Origin: Saxidomus purpurata
Taxonomy: Eukaryota > Mollusca > Bivalvia > Venerida > Veneridae
Length of the DNA: 64,000 nt
Assembly (NCBI GenBank): GCA_022818135.1
Contig: JAFMSR010000018.1
Span: forward strand, 24,478,498-24,542,497
Direction: 5' to 3'
Part shown: positions 61,901 through 64,000 of the stretch, piece after piece
How the letters are laid out: the number at the start of each line of letters is the position of its first letter
Numbering within the stretch: position 1 is the stretch's first letter
The notes under the pieces: generated by a model
What the model was told of the DNA's origin: nothing
What the model saw: only the letters and a program-made list of their open reading frames with translations
Databases searched by the model: none
Program-made: the position numbers and the translations under genes

Positions 61901-63502
61901 CACAAGCACGTTCAGTATGTATGTCAACGAGTTTGTCTTATATGTAACAAAAAAGTTCAATGTTTTGCCGCTTTGTCGATGTCAATAGGGATATAACTTT
62001 AATACGTGTACGAGTTATGACAGACACACATAAGAAAGGAATTGTTTAAATGTTAGACCCAGTGGCATATCATTCAATTAATACACTACCTGAAGCCGTT
62101 TATGAAGAAAAAACACGATAAGATAGTCATTCAGAGAAAATGCGATACATAAGGATTGCTTGTCGGTCGGTCCTTCAGTTGGTCCATCCATCCGTCGCAA
62201 AAACTTAACGTTGGCTATAACTTTGCCATTTCTTAAGATGTCTTCATGAAATTTAACAATTGTATTGCTTATTTTGTAGGTCAGTTCATATTTAAAGGAG
62301 TTATGCCCCTTTTTTGTACATTAAAAAAATGTACGTAGCTTTTGTAACGAAAACTTAATGTTGGCTATAACCTTGCAGTTCTAAAGATTTCTTTATCAAA
62401 CTTTCAAATTGTATTGCTTATGACTAAAGGGTCGTGATGCCACAAACGTATGTTGGTCAAGGTAATATTTGACAGAGTTATGCCTCTTTTTGTACTACAT
62501 GTACATATATTTCATGAAACTATTGGTTATTTTGACAAAGTGTAAGAGGGCGACACAAGTGTTTTTCTGAACACCGATCTAGTTGTTAGTGTGACCTTGA
62601 ACCAATGACATTGTCCTGATAATATGAAACTGAGCTTATCATTTATCACGTCAACCAAATTCACTTGAATTCCTCCATCCGTTTAATATAGTTTGAGGAG
62701 AGGGAATTGTTGTTCTGACATTGAACTTAAAGTTTTCTAAAGACCACCCCCCCCTGACTACTGCAAAGTTTCGTTTAAATACATTCAGTTGTTCATGATA
62801 AAAAGAGGTGACAAGGAAACATTTTTGTTTCTTTATTATTGTGACCTTGTACTTGACTAAGTTAAAGAAGAGAAATGCCTTCAGCCATTTATAAAAAGAA
62901 GAGCATGTTCAAAATCAAAATGACCTCCCTTCTGGAGGAGAAATATACTAAAGGACAAAAGTTCTGTTCGTTATAATCAAACTAACACAAAGGCTGAAAT
63001 TACATATTTTTATTCATACATGTAATTAGAATTTTTCAGATCAATTTATAAATGTTCAATGGTCATGAAGCTGATGCAGAAGTCGAATGTAATGTTCATG
63101 TCGTTGGACACATGTGCAGCATGTAAAACTGAGATAAACGTGAACTTTAAGATTAGACCGTCGTGGTTCAGTGGATGCGGTTGTATAGAAATCTAAACAA
63201 CTGTGTTGTTGCAAGTAGTCTCAAAATTTGTGAACAAAAAATAAAAGTAACATACAATCAAAATTTAAAACAATTTCGAACCGGGCAGAACTTTTGTCCT
63301 TAATCCTTTGATTGATTTATTTCTTCATCATTCCCTCTCTTAACCAGAAAATGCAGATAAATGTATACTCAAACTACACCAAACAAAGAAACATACTTAA
63401 GTTTTTCAAGCATTTCGCTGTCAAAAACTCCTCTGTTGTTGTACAGAAAACATCGCATAGCTGACTTACTATCAACATCAGCTTGGTATCGATGTCAGTT
63501 CC
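49772..63502 (-). CDS. Guanylate-binding-protein-like GTPase, 5' end outside the window
   Basis: Exons in transcript order: 63502-63397, 61796-61444, 60567-60296, 57057-56866, 49999-49772, all GT/AG with matching phases. About 383 residues are visible. The first starts with the Gly that should close the DxxG (G3) motif and has FLYNNRGVFD, the family's 'FVYNSxGxID'. The second has RPALVALLRDFDLDI, where RD is the GBP G4 signature, then LLDLFKPQERANF and DPEYVTTRNELKIHL. The third has FAEVIKKTVAAVNAE ('LVxxYVxAINxG'). The fourth has GGYADYKNDMQDLENGFKQL and ends LGPK. The last is a Glu/Arg/Gln coiled coil. Vertebrate GBPs are interferon-induced dynamin-like GTPases of cell-autonomous defence; mollusc homologues are often multigene families. 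P-loop exons lie beyond 64000. Confidence 0.85.
50131..51836 (-). mobile_element. Inverted-repeat element, copy 3, enlarged by a tandem array
   Basis: The end tttgaagctgcttgctctca (50131) and the opposite end gagcgagctgcattaaa (to 51836) are the two termini of the family at 42522, in reverse orientation. 50155-50340 matches the 3' part of copy 1 inverted (ccagtataaattcct, gcttttgaaatt). Between about 50400 and 51770 a tandem array replaces or interrupts the interior. It lies in the last intron of the GBP-like gene. Confidence 0.6.
50400..51480 (-). repeat. Tandem array, units of about 110-190 bp
   Basis: 'gaccttgaatgaaactcaaa' or a variant at about 50440, 50605, 50720, 50900, 51082 and 51441. 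'atatggctttctttatcct' occurs at about 50505, 50790 and 50975, and 'gtggtaaaatggtgaatatt' in most units. Several units carry 'gaccttgatagtgacctt'. The unit seems to have evolved by partial duplications. It yields chance minus frames of 80-105 codons that resemble one another and should not be called genes. Confidence 0.85.
53505..53760 (+). repeat. Two degenerate tandem units of about 145 bp
   Basis: 'aataaagggagataacaaaa' (about 53506) and 'aataaagggagatacttaaa' (about 53649) start the units. Both are followed by 'gag.ta.ggt' and 'gcac...tgtcctctatg' phrases. In the last GBP-like intron. Confidence 0.65.
54171..54396 (+). repeat. Tandem duplication, 113 bp x 2
   Basis: 'agaatatccaaggtctgtct' begins at 54171 and 54284. 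The copies run to 'aaaatgacctcca' with a handful of differences, so the duplication is recent. Confidence 0.9.
54806..55040 (+). mobile_element. tRNA-derived SINE, same family as 20228
   Basis: Head ttagggcattcacctccgga and box B-like gggttcgtatctc (about 54846), then 'tgtgtccttggtcaggcaag'. Head and body match the copy at 20228. Confidence 0.65.
55284..55784. mobile_element. 501-bp element with perfect 13-bp terminal inverted repeats
   Basis: atacccaccgaac at 55284-55296 is perfectly inverted at 55772-55784. The interior has two degenerate ~115-bp tandem units ('cttgtggac.c.aaatctcc' at 55360 and 55506; 'aatttaatgatacttcacac' at 55391 and 55539) plus a 'gtccgtccgtctgtagac' segment. Bivalve genomes have many repeats of this form. 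In the last GBP-like intron. Confidence 0.8.
55785..56865. other. Remainder of the last GBP-like intron
   Basis: AT-rich, nothing recognised apart from open frames of 60-66 codons without similarity. Confidence 0.5.
56866..57057 (-). CDS. GBP-like exon, helical domain
   Basis: 64 codons, phase 0 at both ends, after a minus-strand attta-cag and before AAG|gtaaga. Reads KKTDQYFQELSEKKSAEVLD, then RYFVIGGYADYKNDMQDLEN and NLGPK, matching the 'GGYxxYxxDxxxLxxxYxxxxxLGPxA' part of GBPs. Confidence 0.85.
57058..58659. other. GBP-like intron, first part
   Basis: AT-rich; open frames (57526-57768 and 57696-57899, +) are unrecognised. A polarised ctgta/tacagta repeat lies near 57531-57560. Confidence 0.5.
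58660..59480 (+). repeat. Tandem array with nuclear-receptor-like motifs, period about 115-145 bp
   Basis: 'cttgaaactagatgtg' or 'cttgaaacttgatgt' or variants at 58731, 58773, 58919, 59059, 59180, 59296 and 59432. Units also hold 'ggtttccggacgataactcg', 'gaacgctttggcctag' and 'aggtcaaaggtcaaggtcac'. 58852-58864 and 59366-59378 are GGTCACAGTGACC, a perfect inverted half-site pair. Widespread in bivalves. In a GBP-like intron. Confidence 0.88.
59481..60295. other. GBP-like intron, remainder
   Basis: Degraded repeat text, then a G-homopolymer at about 59935-59949 and AT-rich sequence. No exon. Confidence 0.5.
60296..60567 (-). CDS. GBP-like exon, start of helical domain
   Basis: After a minus-strand gtgtttcag; ends CAA TTT GAT|gtatgt. 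Two bases complete a Val codon, then FAEVIKKTVAAVNAERFDTM, LMNEAIDDYKRRM and DIDGLAVSLLQFD. It fits the 'YVxAINxGxVPxxENA' and 'Y.xxM' helices of GBPs. Confidence 0.87.
60568..61443. other. GBP-like intron
   Basis: AT-rich; nothing else recognised. Confidence 0.5.
61444..61796 (-). CDS. GBP-like exon, end of G domain
   Basis: After a minus-strand atttccag; ends ACA GGA CGA G|gtaatg. Reads KLIGYPFEKYRKKNCILSRP across the junction, then LVALLRDFDLDIPDDPDKEL (RD = G4), FKPQERANFDGCFRNIKAFP and SLFDEQLDPEYVTTRNELKI. Confidence 0.88.
62160..62480 (+). repeat. Two degenerate tandem units of about 151 bp
   Basis: 'aaaacttaacgttggctata' (62199) and 'aaaacttaatgttggctata' (about 62350), each followed by 'aa.tttgccatttcttaagat'-like and 'caattgtattgcttat' text. 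Preceded by 'gtccatccatccgtcg'. Confidence 0.8.
62951..63301. mobile_element. 351-bp MITE-like element
   Basis: aaggacaaaagttctg at 62951-62966 is perfectly inverted at 63286-63301. Inside, cgtcgtggttcagtggatgc (about 63160) looks like a tRNA box A head, but no box B follows. No open frame. Confidence 0.7.
63397..63502 (-). CDS. GBP-like exon with a probable 1-base deletion
   Basis: After a minus-strand ttgcag; ends CTT AA|gtatgt in phase 2, which joins the next exon correctly. The start reads GTDIDTK in phase 0, while the rest reads DVDSKSAMRCFLYNNRGVFD in another frame. No single frame covers both without a stop. One extra base between AAG and CT would join them and also make the length fit both phases (106 + 1 = 35 codons + 2). 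It could be an assembly error, an allele, a pseudogene or a wrongly chosen acceptor. Confidence 0.7.
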
Positions 63503-64000
63503 CTGCAATCATTAACAAAAAGTAGTATATATGTTTTGAATGTTTTTCAAAGACATAGGTCGATATCAACTCTAAATCGTTCACTTAAGGCCACAATATA
63601 ACATACATGTATGTTATAAACAATACTTCAATAATTAAATGTTACTACTACATCTGACTTGAACTTCAATTTTGAAAACCTTCATTTTTAGATTTCTATA
63701 TTATAGCCTGTAATATCAACATATATATTTATATTTATATATATGGCGTGAAAAATACAAAAACTTTGCCGGAAAAAAGTTAATTATATTAAAAGAAAAA
63801 CAACACAGTCCATGAGTTGATTAAATCATTATTTGCCAACCGGTTTCGCTTTTCCTTCGTATTTTTACGCCATATTTGCCCTGATGAGCAGGAAAAGCGA
63901 AACCAAAATATATTTTAAACAAAATTAGCACATTGCTTTCATCTCAACTTTGAACTTAGTCGGTTACTACCTATTTGTTTTCCTCATTGTTCTTGTATTA
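63503..64000. other. Start of a GBP-like intron
   Basis: No G1 or other GBP exon recognised. Contains the interlocked inverted repeats at 63741-63904. Confidence 0.45.
63741..63904. repeat. Two interlocked inverted repeats
   Basis: atatggcgtgaaaaatac (63741) pairs with gtatttttacgccatat (63859-63875). ggtttcgcttttcc (63842-63855) pairs with ggaaaagcgaaacc (63891-63904). The second pair straddles the right half of the first, so only one hairpin can form at a time. Confidence 0.75.

Larger units (their letters stand above)
61797..63396. other. GBP-like intron with repeats
   Basis: Holds the ~151-bp tandem units at 62160-62480 and the inverted-repeat element at 62951-63301. No exon recognised. 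Confidence 0.55.

Overview
The window looks like nuclear DNA of an animal, most probably a bivalve mollusc. It is AT-rich, coding sequence sits in short exons with GT/AG introns, and tRNA-derived SINEs, foldback elements and 120-190 bp tandem repeats are dense. Many repeats carry the 'gaccttgaccttg', 'aggtcaaaggtcaaggtca' and 'gggccat.atggccctctt' phrases I know from clam and mussel genomes. No bacterial, phage or CRISPR feature is visible. A 500-base run of N (1689-2188) is an assembly gap.

Two protein-coding genes are well supported. (1) A complete eight-exon SLC22-type transporter (organic cation/anion transporter family, major facilitator superfamily) lies on the + strand at 12604-20710. 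All splice sites are GT/AG, all phases match, and the joined frame is 508 codons plus stop. (2) The 3' part of a guanylate-binding-protein-like large GTPase lies on the - strand at 49772-63502. Five exons cover the end of the G domain, the helical domain and a charged terminal coiled coil; the 5' exons with the P-loop lie beyond base 64000. Its first visible exon seems to lack one base in this assembly.

The rest is mostly transposable elements. 1-1190 is a 166-bp tandem array. 2189-11640 is a nested pair: an element with ~0.7 kb inverted arms carrying a decayed transposase-like gene is split by a 4.8 kb element with 32-bp terminal inverted repeats and its own decayed gene. 34836-38503 is a 3.7 kb inverted-repeat element with a near-perfect internal palindrome. 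46452-47390 is a dead Tc1/mariner copy. A ~360 bp inverted-repeat family occurs at 42522, 44665 and 50131, the last interrupted by a tandem array. SLC22 introns hold a mollusc-type repeat, a long foldback element, a degenerate tandem repeat and a SINE. GBP introns hold several repeat arrays, one of which spreads perfect oestrogen-response-element-like palindromes.

Nothing here amounts to a clearly new multi-gene system. The strongest leads are the nested element with three evenly spaced RFX X-box palindromes, the possible frameshift in the GBP-like gene, and the repeat families with regulatory-like motifs. Element classes and the bivalve assignment come from memory of families, not from searches.
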